In this document: one piece after another, positions 6,985 through 16,416 of the stretch
Layout: every line of letters begins with the position of its first letter
How positions within the stretch are numbered: the stretch's first letter is position 1
NCBI GenBank assembly: GCA_001825395.1
Contig: MHWN01000019.1
Location: forward strand, 1 to 50,198
DNA length: 50,198 nucleotides
Direction of reading: 5' to 3'
Source of the DNA: Candidatus Zambryskibacteria bacterium RIFCSPLOWO2_02_FULL_39_26
GTDB taxonomy: Bacteria > Patescibacteriota > Minisyncoccia > Phycocordibacterales > DATDWN01
Program-made: the position numbers and the translations under genes
The notes under the pieces: model-generated
Told to the model about the DNA's origin: nothing
The model's input: only the letters and a program-made list of their open reading frames with translations
Database searches by the model: none

Positions 6985-7896
6985 CTACACTTTCTTCTGA
7001 AACTTTTCAAGAGTGACGAGCAATGGGCTTGCGACGAAAATTGAGGAGTAAGTTCCGGCGATGATACCGACGAGAAGGACGAAGGCAAAATCTTTTGTAG
7101 ACTCTCCACCTATGAAATACAGAGCGACAAGAGCGAAGAAAATTGTAAGCGAGGTGTTAATTGATCTGCCGAAGGTTTGAGTAACTGACTTACCAACGGT
7201 TTGCTCAAATGTCACTTTCGAGCTCAGTGAGAGGTTTAAACTCTCACGAAGATTTTCTCGTACTCGGTCAAATACTACTATGGTATCGTGGACAGAGTAG
7301 CCGAGAATGGCCAAGAGTGCCGTGACGAAAAGCAAATCAATCTCTCCTCCGCGAAAATGAGTCCATGTTACGAAAATCCCAGTTGGAATAATAACATCGT
7401 GCGCTAAGGCAACAATCGTAGCCAAACCATATTTCCAAGAAGCCACAGGACGAGAAACTTTTCTAAAAGCGAATGTGATAAAAAGTACTATGCAAATAAT
7501 CACAATAACTATGGCGATCATAGCTTTATTTTTGAGCTGATCCCCAACTACAGGACCGATTGAGTTAAACCTCTCTTCTTTTGCCGGATTTACAGAATCT
7601 TTTTGAAATGCGCCCAATACAACCATTTTTTCTCCAGGAGTTAAATCTCGAGACTTTAAGATATATCGCAAATCCCCTGAAGGAGAGAGAATATATGTGC
7701 CAATATTTAAAGTATCCAAACTTTCCTTGATTGACTCTGGGGCTGGTCTTGAAGTAGCATAGCTTATTTCCAAAAGTGACCCCCCTTTGAAATCAATGCC
7801 GAGGTTAAAACCGTACACGAACACAGCCAGTACTGAACCTGCAATGAGCAAAGTTGAGAGCATGAAAAATATTTTTCTGTGATTAATTATATACAT
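6985..7896 (-). CDS. secF: Protein translocase subunit SecF
   Basis: SecF (303 aa) forms a membrane complex with SecD that uses the proton gradient to help pull secreted proteins through SecYEG. Residues 9-29 form the first membrane helix, followed by the family signature GIDFKGGSLLEI (about 33-44), a short periplasmic domain, and a cluster of five helices containing VHDTIVVFDRVRENL near residue 199. It lies about 105 bp downstream of secD, in the usual order. No Shine-Dalgarno is present; the ATG follows A+T-rich sequence containing TAAAAT. Confidence 0.95.
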   Translation of the reverse strand: MYIINHRKIFFMLSTLLIAGSVLAVFVYGFNLGIDFKGGSLLEISYATSRPAPESIKESLDTLNIGTYILSPSGDLRYILKSRDLTPGEKMVVLGAFQKDSVNPAKEERFNSIGPVVGDQLKNKAMIAIVIVIICIVLFITFAFRKVSRPVASWKYGLATIVALAHDVIIPTGIFVTWTHFRGGEIDLLFVTALLAILGYSVHDTIVVFDRVRENLRESLNLSLSSKVTFEQTVGKSVTQTFGRSINTSLTIFFALVALYFIGGESTKDFAFVLLVGIIAGTYSSIFVASPLLVTLEKFQKKV

Positions 7897-7902
7897 GTTC
7901 GT

Positions 7903-8000
7903 TTTAATTTTAAATTCTAAATTTTAAGTTTTAAATGAATGTTTTAATTTTAAAATTTGAATTTGATTTAAAATTTATAAATTAAAATTTAAAATTTTGT
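7903..8000. repeat. A+T palindrome family D in the secD-secF gap
   Basis: This stretch consists almost wholly of AAATTTTAAA-type blocks in inverted order. The same style recurs at 9404, 26209, 26908, 27721, 28424 and 32264. Confidence 0.6.
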
Positions 8001-8001
8001 A

Positions 8002-9354
8002 TTACATATGTAATCCGTTACTGAATAAAAATTTTTTAAACTTTGATTCGTTATTATCAAATGATTTTTTGGCCACAGCAAACAAAAATGTTCTAGATAT
8101 GGTGATGGCTGTAAGCATTGAAATTAAAACTCCTATACCCAAAGTCAGGGCGAAACCTTTGATAGCTGAAGTACCGAGCCAGAAAAGGATGATGGCGGTG
8201 ATGATTGAAGAAATGTTTGAATCGCGGATAGAAAGCCATGCTCTTGAAAAACCCTCGTGCAAGGCGTCATAAATAGATTTGCCTTTTTTCAGTTCTTCTT
8301 TGGTTCTTTCAAAAATTAAAATATTGGCATCCACCGCCATGCCGATGGAAAGTATAAATCCGGCGATGCCAGCCGCGGTCAGAGTTACGGGAATAAGTTT
8401 GAAAATAGCCAGAGACAAAATGATATAAATAACAAGAGAGACCGAGGCAAGAAACCCCGGAAGTCTGTACCAAAATATCAAAAAAATAACTATCAAAGCA
8501 AAGCCCCAAATTCCCGCTTTGACCCCTGCCGTTTTTGCATTTTCTCCAAGAGAGGCGCCGATTGTTTGGGTGGAAATAAGCTCAACCGGCACAGGTAAAG
8601 CGCCGTAGTTTAAATCGCGGACCAAGGACTTGGCTTCTTCAGTGGTAAAACCGCCTGAAATCACGGCCTTACCGTCTGTGATTTCATCTTGAATGACCGG
8701 ACTGGAAATGATCACACCATCCAGAAAAATGGCCAGCACTTCGCCTTTATGCTCTTTGGTTATCTTTCCAAACAAATCCTTTCCTTCGGGGTTAAGAGTT
8801 AAAGCCACGATTGGCTGTCCTGATATTTGACCCGATCCAGAGTTTGTAAATTGGAGTGCCGCACTGCCGATATATTGTCCATCCAAACCTGTTGGTAAAA
8901 ATACTTCGTCTATTGTTTTATTTTTCAATTCTTCTGCTGTAAAATTTTTAGCTTCTGGTCGAACGAGCTGAAACTCTAGTTGTGGAGTTTTGCCGATAAG
9001 AGCGACAGCTTGTTCAATATCAGCGACTCCCGGCAGTTCAACCAAAAGTCTCCAGTCGCTTAAACCCGAAACTATTCCGGGGTTAACCACTTGGACGACC
9101 GGCTCGCCAACGCCGAAAAGATTAACTCTTCTTTCAATGACATCGCGAAGAGAGGACATGGCATCTCCCACACTTCCTGATTTTACTTTGGAAACATCGG
9201 CTCGGTAAGTTAGCTCCGTTCCGCCGTTTAGATCAAGACCGAGTTTGAAAGCATATTTTGACCAAGTTGGTGAAGTTTGCGATTTGTAGACAAAAAAACC
9301 GATTCCGGCTACTAGAATAACTAGAAAAATCGATATTATTCTGTGTTTTAACAT
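8002..9354 (-). CDS. secD: Protein translocase subunit SecD
   Basis: SecD (450 aa) is the partner of SecF. It has an N-terminal membrane helix (about 5-23), the signature GLDLNGGTELTYR (about 39-51), a large extracytoplasmic region, and a C-terminal helix bundle with GMAVDANILIFERTKEE near residue 336. The ATG is preceded at nine bases by TATAAT, with TTGATT 16 bp further up, so the mRNA would begin only about two bases before the start codon. There is no Shine-Dalgarno. It is first in a secD-secF operon. Confidence 0.95.
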   Translation of the reverse strand: MLKHRIISIFLVILVAGIGFFVYKSQTSPTWSKYAFKLGLDLNGGTELTYRADVSKVKSGSVGDAMSSLRDVIERRVNLFGVGEPVVQVVNPGIVSGLSDWRLLVELPGVADIEQAVALIGKTPQLEFQLVRPEAKNFTAEELKNKTIDEVFLPTGLDGQYIGSAALQFTNSGSGQISGQPIVALTLNPEGKDLFGKITKEHKGEVLAIFLDGVIISSPVIQDEITDGKAVISGGFTTEEAKSLVRDLNYGALPVPVELISTQTIGASLGENAKTAGVKAGIWGFALIVIFLIFWYRLPGFLASVSLVIYIILSLAIFKLIPVTLTAAGIAGFILSIGMAVDANILIFERTKEELKKGKSIYDALHEGFSRAWLSIRDSNISSIITAIILFWLGTSAIKGFALTLGIGVLISMLTAITISRTFLFAVAKKSFDNNESKFKKFLFSNGLHM

Positions 9355-9363
9355 ACCCGAACT

Positions 9364-9391
9364 ATTATAGGGATTCAGGATAATAAATCAA
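9364..9391 (-). promoter_or_regulatory. secD promoter, leaderless geometry
   Basis: TTGATT (9386-9391), a 16-bp spacer and TATAAT (9364-9369). The -10 box ends nine bases before the ATG, so transcription should start almost at the start codon. Confidence 0.65.
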
Positions 9392-9403
9392 GAGTAAATT
9401 TTC

Positions 9404-9512
9404 ACTTTTTAATTTAGAATTTTTAATGAATTTTCAATGATTAATTTTAAATTTTAAAATTAGAAATTAAGTAAAAATTAAAAAGTATAAAATTAAAAAT
9501 TATTTAATATTT
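9404..9512. repeat. A+T palindrome family D upstream of secD
   Basis: AATTTAGAATTTTTAATG, TTTTAAAATTAGAAATT and AAATTAAAAAGT form inverted blocks between the end of the secreted-protein gene and the secD promoter. Confidence 0.55.
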
Positions 9513-9515
9513 TTT

Positions 9516-11341
9516 CTAAAACTCTTGGTAGTTGAAAGCTCTCGGCACGAAGATGGCCGTCACACTTTTTGAATTATCAACAGTAACGGTGCATGGTCCG
9601 GTGCCACTACAATCCCCCGTCCAGCCATTAAATCTCCAGTAAGCCGAACTAGGAATGGCAGTTAAGATAACCGTGCTGTTTTCAGTATAAATTTTTGTGC
9701 AAGGTGATCCGCAAACGCTCGTGTCTATAACATTGTCAGTAGATTTGACTCTGCCCCCAACTGTTGAACTGCTGTGACTGTTTTGTTTGGAGAGCCGGGT
9801 GGAGAAACGGTTACGGTAACTTGATTACTGTCGGCGGAAACCCCCTCTCGAGTAGTGTTAATCTTTACAGTATATGTGCCGGTGCCGAAAGAACAGCCTC
9901 TTGATTCAACTGTATTGGAAGATGAAAATGTGTATTGCGGATTGATATTGCCGGGCAAGAAACAATAAAACTTATAATCTATTGCTCCGGTAGCCGTACC
10001 AGACACATTGGCCGTAACAGTTCCACTTAGCGGCGAAACTCCGGAAGCTGGAGAGGCCGAAGCCGAAACAGAAAGCGTCGGTGAAGCGGGAGGATTTACG
10101 GTTATTGGAACATTGTCCGAGACTTCTCCAAACCAACCAATACCCTCTTTAACCATCCGCCATCGGAAATTATATGTGCCCTGTGTGGTAGGAGCTGTGA
10201 TATTGAAAGTAAATATTTTTGAATCGCCCGGAGCAATTGAATCGCCCGGGGCAAGAAGAACTCTGGCGCTGGCCAACCATGTACTATCATCCGGTGGCTC
10301 TCCCGGCTTCCAGCCACCCAATTTGTATTCGTCAGCTTGCGTCCAAGTCGTATCACCGTCATTTGTCATTGTTAAAGTGACGGTTTGAGTTTGGCCAGTT
10401 GTCATGGACGTTGACGGCACATTTTGGGAAATGAAATCGGCGTTATCAACCGGAGCTTGCGGCCAAATGGTTCTCTGGGCAACGGCTTTACCATTGTTAC
10501 AGTTTAATTCGTAGGTATAGCCATTATTATAATCGGTCAAATTTCCGGTAAAGGATGTGCCTTGATATGATATGCCTGTGTCTGGGATCGGAGTTGGAGT
10601 GGTGGCAACACCAACCAAAGTTATGGTCCAAGGTAAGGTAAAATTAAGGTTGAATCTTAAAGTCGTGCTGGTGTTGTATGGAGGAAAATAATCATCAGCT
10701 TCAAATGAAGTGATTTGGCATATCGACCTTTGATTAACTTGACAAGTGGCGCTACATAACGCCGGAGACGAGCCGTTATTGCTTCCTTCATCACACCCCT
10801 CGCCCGTCTCCCGAACATTATTGCCACAATATGGTCCACCCGTGCCACCATAACCTTCAGAACAATCTAAGGGACAAGACTCATAACTTTCTCCCATCCC
10901 TGGTGCGCATATACCATCACCACAACCCTCTCCACCGCCAGCACCGGTACAGCTATCCGTCGCCGGACCGTTACAAGAGGTGCAACTACTATATGCGGCA
11001 CTGCAAAGACAAGCAGGGACACCCGGCGCAGTACATTCCGCTGGATCATAATAAGCTGATTCACATACTAATGCTGCATCTAACCCCCAACTTGGATCAA
11101 TACACAAATATTCTCCATTGACTGAACACCAGATAAACCCTCCGTTTGTGCAATCATAACAGCCCCCGCCTGTTGCGCCAAAAAAATCGTCCCAATTACC
11201 GTCCCCATTTGTATCCCCATAGCATCCCAGACTTTGAGCATTGGCATCAGATGTGAAAGCGAAAAAAGATGAAAATACGAGGAGACCGATTATTACTGAT
11301 AATTTTATAAAATCGGATTTTTTGTGATTTTTATTTTTCAT
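9516..11341 (-). CDS. Secreted multidomain surface protein, 3' frameshift
   Basis: The protein has a signal peptide (about residues 1-37, ending ANAQS). A Cys-rich region follows with two repeats of the type CGDGICAPGMGESYESCPLDC and CGNNVRETGEGCDEG, then Ig-like/PKD-like beta domains. The in-frame ORF stops at 9725. The next 210 bases, read one frame over, encode TVGGRVKSTDNVIDTSVCGSP...WRFNGWTGDCSGTGPCTVTVDNS, an InlB-B-type repeat, and end at 9516. A one-base frameshift near 9760 (GTTGGGGGCAG) therefore cuts off the last domain. It could be a sequencing error in the G run, a real mutation or recoding. The start overlaps the preceding gene by 11 bp; no Shine-Dalgarno is seen. Role: probably cell-surface adhesion. 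Confidence 0.8.
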
Positions 11342-11792
11342 ATTGAAATGTAACCATAACACCTTTGTCCTTCAAAGAAGAAATGGTTAAAATTATTTTT
11401 TGATTAGTTTTTCCCGCCAAAAAAACGGCGATGGTCTGCGACACTGTCTTTTTTGAAATGTTCCAGTCGTTGGTTTTTAGGACATTCTCGTACATAACTG
11501 CCAAATCTTTCAAAGACTTGCTTGAAACATAAGATACTGTGGTTTTTGTTTTATCTCCCGGAACAGCCACTGTTCCAGAATAATTTAGACTAGCATTCTC
11601 CAAAATGAGCTCAACCGGAAAATCAGGCGGCAAATCCTTGTACAAAGAAATCCTGGTTCCGACAGGATAATTGCCGGGGATAATCACTTCCGGCCCATTT
11701 ATAAACGAATCGTAATTAAAGTAGGCAAAAGTTGAAACTATTATTATAAAAATGACAAGATAGACTAACTTGGATTTGTATAAGTTACTCAT
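11331..11792 (-). CDS. Membrane-anchored protein of unknown function
   Basis: This 153-aa protein has one N-terminal membrane helix (about residues 9-26) and an extracytoplasmic domain of mixed strand and helix (VGTRISLYKDLPPDFP, SLKDLAVMYENVLKTNDW). The second half resembles small lipoprotein/PASTA-neighbour domains of CPR bacteria, but no family is assigned. The ATG at 11792 is chosen over the track start because TATAAT lies six bases before it; the longer start would place that box inside the coding sequence. It overlaps the next gene by 11 bp, so the two are co-transcribed. Confidence 0.8.
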   Translation of the reverse strand: MSNLYKSKLVYLVIFIIIVSTFAYFNYDSFINGPEVIIPGNYPVGTRISLYKDLPPDFPVELILENASLNYSGTVAVPGDKTKTTVSYVSSKSLKDLAVMYENVLKTNDWNISKKTVSQTIAVFLAGKTNQKIILTISSLKDKGVMVTFQYEK

Positions 11793-11847
11793 GGGTTTAT
11801 TATACAACCATCATATAGCATTTTCAATACTTTAAGTAAAATCTGAC

Positions 11848-11884
11848 AAAAGAAACGCCCAGCACTTTCCGAAGAAAATGCTGG
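11848..11884 (-). terminator. Terminator of the metalloprotease gene
   Basis: On the minus strand CCAGCATTTTC-TTCG-GAAAGTGCTGG is followed by a T-rich stretch. The loop is the very stable UUCG tetraloop. Confidence 0.8.
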
Positions 11885-11898
11885 ACGGTATGAGAGAA

Positions 11899-12897
11899 CT
11901 ACTTGTGGGAGTAAGTCATGACTTCGTCCACAATTCCCCTGGAAGTCTGACGGCACCCAATGGTCACCATCTGTTTCCCAGAGAATCTGGACCTAGTCAA
12001 TATCCCACTACTTGCATCACTTAGAGGCCACGTCGTTCCAGGCTTCCAAGTGAGCATGAGTTTGATGTTTTCCACCTCGTTAGCCGAATACTCCCAAGGC
12101 GGAGTGGCTCGGAGGTTCAGAAGACCCGGGGCGTTATGGTGAGACAACCCGAATACATGGCCAAACTCATGACCAACAACAAGATCATAAAGCTGGCTAC
12201 GGGAAAAGGCAATGCCTCCACCCACGATCCGATAGTTGATGATGTCCCAAGTCACAATCGCGTCGAAACCTTTATCTTCGATGGTCTGATCTATCCGCAG
12301 TGGAAAGACAGCCGTGCCGGGAACAGCCGAGGTACTGGCATAAACCTGAAAGCCGATTTGGTTTTGGAGCTTTTGAGCCCAAGTGTATATGAGAGAAGCA
12401 CTGTTGGGCCACTCTTCAATAAACCTCTGCTCGAGCACAATTGAAACCGGGCCATCAAGACGATATAGCGGGTGAAGGCCTGGATTGAAATCGGCTCCGA
12501 TATCTCCAAAAACCGCCTGCCTGACTGTCAGCTCACTATTGCCTGCCGCATGCAGACAATAGATGAGCAAATTGGTCAGTGCAGTTCTTTGCGCCGTCAC
12601 GAAAGGCAAGCAACTCTCGGCAGTTACGGTGATTTGGAAACCACCGGTTGTCGAGCGAATGATCACCTTGCCAGATTCGTCAGTTTGAAACTGACCGAAA
12701 CTGGTTGAGAGCGTTGCTCCGGAAATCGGCTGATTCGACCCGCGTTCCAGCACCCAAAAGGTGTATTCCGCCTCAGCCGGCGGAGTAACTGTTGGAGTTG
12801 GAAGTGGAGAAGGGCTGGTCTGGGTCTCATCACAGGCGGACGAGAAAAAAGCCATGGCCAGAACGACCATGACTGCGAAAAACTTACTGCGCGTCAT
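11899..12897 (-). CDS. Lipoprotein zinc metalloprotease (metzincin-like)
   Basis: This 332-aa protein has a lipoprotein signal (lipobox FSSAC, Cys at about residue 22), a Pro/Ser/Thr linker, a small carboxypeptidase-regulatory-like beta domain (SGATLSTSFGQFQTDESGKV), and a catalytic domain with VGHEFGHVFGLSHH near residue 240. The last motif is HExxHxxGxxH, the three-histidine zinc site of metzincins. The start is fixed by AAGGAGG seven bases upstream. It is the largest member of the SD-class genes and is more G+C-rich than its neighbours, which suggests transfer or a separate expression class. A TATAAT lies about 70 bp upstream without a well-placed -35 box. Likely role: surface proteolysis. 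Confidence 0.85.
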   Translation of the reverse strand: MTRSKFFAVMVVLAMAFFSSACDETQTSPSPLPTPTVTPPAEAEYTFWVLERGSNQPISGATLSTSFGQFQTDESGKVIIRSTTGGFQITVTAESCLPFVTAQRTALTNLLIYCLHAAGNSELTVRQAVFGDIGADFNPGLHPLYRLDGPVSIVLEQRFIEEWPNSASLIYTWAQKLQNQIGFQVYASTSAVPGTAVFPLRIDQTIEDKGFDAIVTWDIINYRIVGGGIAFSRSQLYDLVVGHEFGHVFGLSHHNAPGLLNLRATPPWEYSANEVENIKLMLTWKPGTTWPLSDASSGILTRSRFSGKQMVTIGCRQTSRGIVDEVMTYSHK

Positions 12898-13058
12898 GGT
12901 TGGCCTCCTTTTTTGGCCTTATCGAAAATGACAAAGTGCAACAAAAAGCGTTTGTACAGTTCTAAACGCATTATACACCAAAAAGTCAAGATTGGGGAAA
13001 AGTCAAGTTCAAACAGTGGATATCCTGTGCACATCCCCATACCCTATTTTCTAGATTT

Positions 13059-13099
13059 CCCTCCCATTCCCCTAGGCGACGCCTAGGGGAATGGGAGGG
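13059..13099. repeat. REP palindrome family A, copy 1 (3' of RAYT)
   Basis: A perfect palindrome with 19-bp arms (CCCTCCCATTCCCCTAGGC and complement) and a GAC loop, flanked by T and A runs. It sits 12 bp after the RAYT stop codon and also looks like its terminator. Confidence 0.9.
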
Positions 13100-13110
13100 A
13101 AAAATAAATA

Positions 13111-13797
13111 TTATTTATTAAAGGTCACCCAATCAAAAATCTCTTTATCGAAAATTTCTTTGTCTAAAAAATATTGTGGAAAAACCTTTAGATTTAAAAT
13201 CCTGCCTCTTAATCTTTTGATTTTCCTAAAATCTAAATAACTGCTCCACTCATATTTATTTAAAAATTCAATGCTTTTTTTAACATTTCGTATCTCCTTT
13301 TCTTTCCATAAAGGATCTATTAATTTTAAAGGGTTTAGATGTATATATGAAAAAATGTATTTTGATTGAACATCATTTTTTGTATGAACTGCTTTAAATG
13401 GACCTTCAAAAAGTTTTCCTGTTCTTTTATATTTTTTATTAAAGTACATTGAATATGATGTGCAAAGTTTTTGAACGAACACGCTGATTGAATTCGTCTC
13501 CTCTCCTAGGTCCCCTAGGCGACGCCTAGGGGAAATGTATAGATGAAAATGATTGGGCATTAAAACCCATGCTCCGATTGAAACAAGTTCTTCCCCTCTA
13601 TTGAAATCGAAGGCATCAATTTTTTTACCAACAATATCATCCCTAAAATTTATACTTTTTTCTGAATTGCACAAATATAATAATTTTGTAAATCTGTCTC
13701 TATCTAGATCATCGGTAAAAATATTTTGCTTGCTGTTCCCACGATTATAAATATGGTAATACTCCCCTTCAACTAAAGCTTCTTTTCTATATGTCAT
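13111..13797 (-). CDS. REP-associated tyrosine transposase (RAYT, Y1 HUH)
   Basis: RAYTs are single-copy relatives of IS200/IS605 TnpA that cut single-stranded REP hairpins. Seen in this 228-aa protein: EYYHIYNRGNSKQNIF near residue 13, the HUH motif VLMPNHFHL near residue 78, a Tyr in the helix FVQKLCTSYSMYF (about 110-122), and the RAYT hallmarks RTGKLFEGPFKA and YIHLNPLK. Copies of one palindrome lie upstream, downstream and inside the gene; the inner copy encodes SPRRRLGDLG between the HUH motif and the Tyr helix without breaking the frame. TATAAT lies seven bases before the ATG, with no Shine-Dalgarno. Confidence 0.92.
   Translation of the reverse strand: MTYRKEALVEGEYYHIYNRGNSKQNIFTDDLDRDRFTKLLYLCNSEKSINFRDDIVGKKIDAFDFNRGEELVSIGAWVLMPNHFHLYISPRRRLGDLGEETNSISVFVQKLCTSYSMYFNKKYKRTGKLFEGPFKAVHTKNDVQSKYIFSYIHLNPLKLIDPLWKEKEIRNVKKSIEFLNKYEWSSYLDFRKIKRLRGRILNLKVFPQYFLDKEIFDKEIFDWVTFNK
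13511..13533. repeat. REP palindrome family A, copy 2 (inside RAYT)
   Basis: TCCCCTAGGC-GAC-GCCTAGGGGA lies in frame within the RAYT coding sequence. Confidence 0.9.
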
Positions 13798-13819
13798 ACG
13801 TAAGATTATATCATACCTA

Positions 13820-13840
13820 CCCCTAGGCGTCGCCTAGGGG
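13820..13840. repeat. REP palindrome family A, copy 3 (5' of RAYT)
   Basis: CCCCTAGGCG and CGCCTAGGGG around a single T, 23 bp upstream of the RAYT start and about where a -35 box would lie. Confidence 0.9.
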
Positions 13841-13861
13841 ACTAGGGGATAAAAGATAGAG

Positions 13862-15211
13862 CTAGACTCCGCTTCGGGAAAGGAGAGCTTTGATGGTTTT
13901 TAGGGCTATTTTGATATCCAGCCAGAATGAGCGGTTTTTTATGTAAAAGAGGTCATAAGAGAGTTTGGTTTTAGTTTGATTGTAGTCCGTTGAAAATTTC
14001 GGCGGAGTTTTCTGGTAAAGCTGGGCCCAACCGGAAAGCCCGGGTTTTATCAAGTGTCTGACATTATAAAAACTGATTTCTTTTTCATAAAGCTCTACGA
14101 GCTTTGGTAATTCCGGTCTTGGGCCGATGAGCGATAAATCACCCTTCAAAATATTCCAAAGTTGCGGTAACTCATCAATCCTTGAGGCTCGCAGGAAGGC
14201 ACCGACTGTTGTCACCTTCTCTTGCCTATTTAACTCGCCATCACCACCGTCATCCAAAGACATTGTCCTAAATTTTATGATATTGACCAGATGATTGTTT
14301 TGACCGATTCTTTCCTGTTTAATAAATATTTTTCCCCGGTCATCAAGAATGATGGCTAGAAAAACAAAAGGATAAAAGACCAAAGAAATAATCCCTAAAA
14401 TAATGGATAGGGCAATATCCATCATTCTTTTTAGAAAGTCGTATGTAAATTTAGGAGAAACTGAAATATTTTCCAAAAACCATGAGTAAGTGACCAAAGA
14501 CAGCGGAATCCTGTCAAAAATATCTTCATATATCCGGTGGGAGTCAATAAAACGGACTTTGGAGAAAATAAGATTATAGAGATGTGGTAGAAGAGGAGTG
14601 ATTTTCTCATGGGAGAAATCTATGGCAATAATTTTAATATTATTTGAATAGACATTCTTAATAATATCTTCCTGGATATCAATAGCCTCTATATTGTGAA
14701 CATCCACCGAAGAAGTGAAAAATAAATCATAACGAGTGTTAACATTCACTTCGTGCAAAAGTTCTTTCATCTCCTCCCCCGCCCCAATCAGTAGCGCCGG
14801 CTGTTTCTCGCGTCTTGTAAAAAGAGCGATGCCATAAAGTCTCCAGACCAAAACGCAAGCAAAGGAAATAAAAAGGTATATGAAAAGGATTGTTTTCGGA
14901 GTAATGCCGAAGACAGGTATTGCGTAGAAAAATATTATGGCAAAAATACTGTTGACTACTTGAGCGTTGAAAATAACTCCCGGAAGTTTGCTTTTTAGTA
15001 TAAGGGTGTGTTTTTCATAAAGTCCTGAAATAAAATAGACTAAAATCCATACAATAAAAAGAATGGAGAAAGGGTTGAGGTGGGTTAGAAATAAGTCCCT
15101 AGTTGGAATTTCAGCAAAACGCAAATAAAGGGCAAACCACAGCGAAAAAACAAAGAAAAATATGTCGCCAAAAAAGAGGATGACGGCTTCTTTTCGAGTC
15201 AGGTTACTCAT
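13862..15211 (-). CDS. Polyprenyl-phosphate sugar-1-phosphate transferase
   Basis: The 449-aa membrane protein has four to five N-terminal helices (to about residue 130), a Rossmann-like middle part (LLIGAGEEMKELL), and a C-terminal bacterial sugar transferase domain from about residue 262. That domain shows the family motifs KRMMDIALS, KQERIGQNN, IIKFRTM, SRIDELPQLWNILKGDLSLIGPRPE and KPGLSGWAQ. It resembles WbaP/WcaJ-type enzymes that start exopolysaccharide or glycan synthesis on undecaprenyl phosphate; sugar specificity cannot be read. It is divergent from the glycosyltransferase gene, with start codons 37 bp apart. Confidence 0.9.
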   Translation of the reverse strand: MSNLTRKEAVILFFGDIFFFVFSLWFALYLRFAEIPTRDLFLTHLNPFSILFIVWILVYFISGLYEKHTLILKSKLPGVIFNAQVVNSIFAIIFFYAIPVFGITPKTILFIYLFISFACVLVWRLYGIALFTRREKQPALLIGAGEEMKELLHEVNVNTRYDLFFTSSVDVHNIEAIDIQEDIIKNVYSNNIKIIAIDFSHEKITPLLPHLYNLIFSKVRFIDSHRIYEDIFDRIPLSLVTYSWFLENISVSPKFTYDFLKRMMDIALSIILGIISLVFYPFVFLAIILDDRGKIFIKQERIGQNNHLVNIIKFRTMSLDDGGDGELNRQEKVTTVGAFLRASRIDELPQLWNILKGDLSLIGPRPELPKLVELYEKEISFYNVRHLIKPGLSGWAQLYQKTPPKFSTDYNQTKTKLSYDLFYIKNRSFWLDIKIALKTIKALLSRSGV

Positions 15212-15248
15212 GTGTAATATGGGTAATACTATGATAAAATGGCCAAAT

Positions 15249-16394
15249 ATGCAATCCGATGGGCAAATAGTTAAAGTCTGCTACATCATAACTAAAGGGG
15301 TTTGGGGAGGAGCCGGGAAGTATGTTTGGAGCCTCGCTACAAACTTGCCAAAGGAAAAATATGAAGTAGTGGTCATAACCGGGGAGGGCGAAGCTTTGAA
15401 GGAAAGGCTTGAAAAATCAGGTATCAAGACTTACACCTTAAGAAATCTAAAAAGAGACATTTCCATAATAAATGAAATAGAAAGTTTTTTTAAACTCCTA
15501 AGAATTATACGGAAAGAACGTCCTAAAATACTCCATCTTAACAGTCCCAAAGCCAGCGGGCTTGGCTCGGTTGCCGGAAGACTATTGTTTGTTCCACAAA
15601 TAATCCAAACTGTCCACGGATTTAGTTGGAACGAAGACAGACCGGAGTGGCAGAAAATTTTAATCACTTTGTTTTCTTGGTTGACCATAATCCTTTGTCA
15701 CAAAACCATAGTACTTTCTTCCCAAGAACAAAGACAAGCTAAAAAGTTACCACTTGTCAGAGATTCAAAAATAATTTTAATAAGAAACGGTATTGAAAAA
15801 ATTGCATTTAAAGAAAAAGATACGGCTCGGCAAGAATTACTGACCCTATTTGGACATCCGATGTCCAAGTTCAAAGAATTGCTGTGGATTGGCACCATAT
15901 CCGAGCTTCACAAAAACAAAGGGTTGGAATATGCGATATCAGCTATAGCGTACATAAAAAAATCTTTCATATTCTGCATTATTGGTGAGGGTGACGAAAG
16001 AGAAAATTTAGAGAAATTGATTAAAAAAAATAAATTGCAGGAAAAAGTTTTTCTTTTGGGGTTTGTGGATAAAGCAAACGAATACCTAAAAACCTTTGAT
16101 ATCTTTACTTTAACTTCTTTGAAGGAGGGTCTCCCCTACTCAATACTAGAAGCTGGACTTGCGGAACTCCCAGTTATTGCAAGTAATGTCGGAGGGATCC
16201 CTGACATTATTGAAAACGGCGTAAGCGGAATTCTCACAACCAAAAGCAGAGTTGGTGAGATAACTCGAGCAATTGAGTATTTGATGGACAACCCAGACAA
16301 AAGAGAACTGTATGGTAAAAATCTCAAACAAAAAGTAGAGAAAGATTTTTCTTTTGAGCAAATGTTAGAGAGAACCACTGTTTTATACATTTAG
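15249..16394 (+). CDS. GT4-type glycosyltransferase
   Basis: This protein of about 381 aa has two Rossmann halves. Near the N-terminus is KGVWGGAGKYVWSLATNLP. The C-terminal nucleotide-sugar half holds LWIGTISELHKNKGLEYAI, IIGEGDERENLEKL and the acidic loop SLKEGLPYSILEAGLAELPVIASNVGGIPDII (EX7E). This is a retaining GT-B enzyme, probably extending the glycan begun by the adjacent sugar transferase. The ATG at 15249 is chosen because the protein family begins here and TAAAAT lies eight bases upstream; the longer track frame runs into the divergent gene. Confidence 0.9.
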   Translation: MQSDGQIVKVCYIITKGVWGGAGKYVWSLATNLPKEKYEVVVITGEGEALKERLEKSGIKTYTLRNLKRDISIINEIESFFKLLRIIRKERPKILHLNSPKASGLGSVAGRLLFVPQIIQTVHGFSWNEDRPEWQKILITLFSWLTIILCHKTIVLSSQEQRQAKKLPLVRDSKIILIRNGIEKIAFKEKDTARQELLTLFGHPMSKFKELLWIGTISELHKNKGLEYAISAIAYIKKSFIFCIIGEGDERENLEKLIKKNKLQEKVFLLGFVDKANEYLKTFDIFTLTSLKEGLPYSILEAGLAELPVIASNVGGIPDIIENGVSGILTTKSRVGEITRAIEYLMDNPDKRELYGKNLKQKVEKDFSFEQMLERTTVLYI

Positions 16395-16416
16395 AAATTT
16401 AAAATTAGAAATTGTT

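Noticed and set aside
10008-11121. Several ORFs on both strands inside the secreted-protein gene
   Set aside because: Shadows of the Cys- and Gly-rich frame of the 9516-11341 gene.
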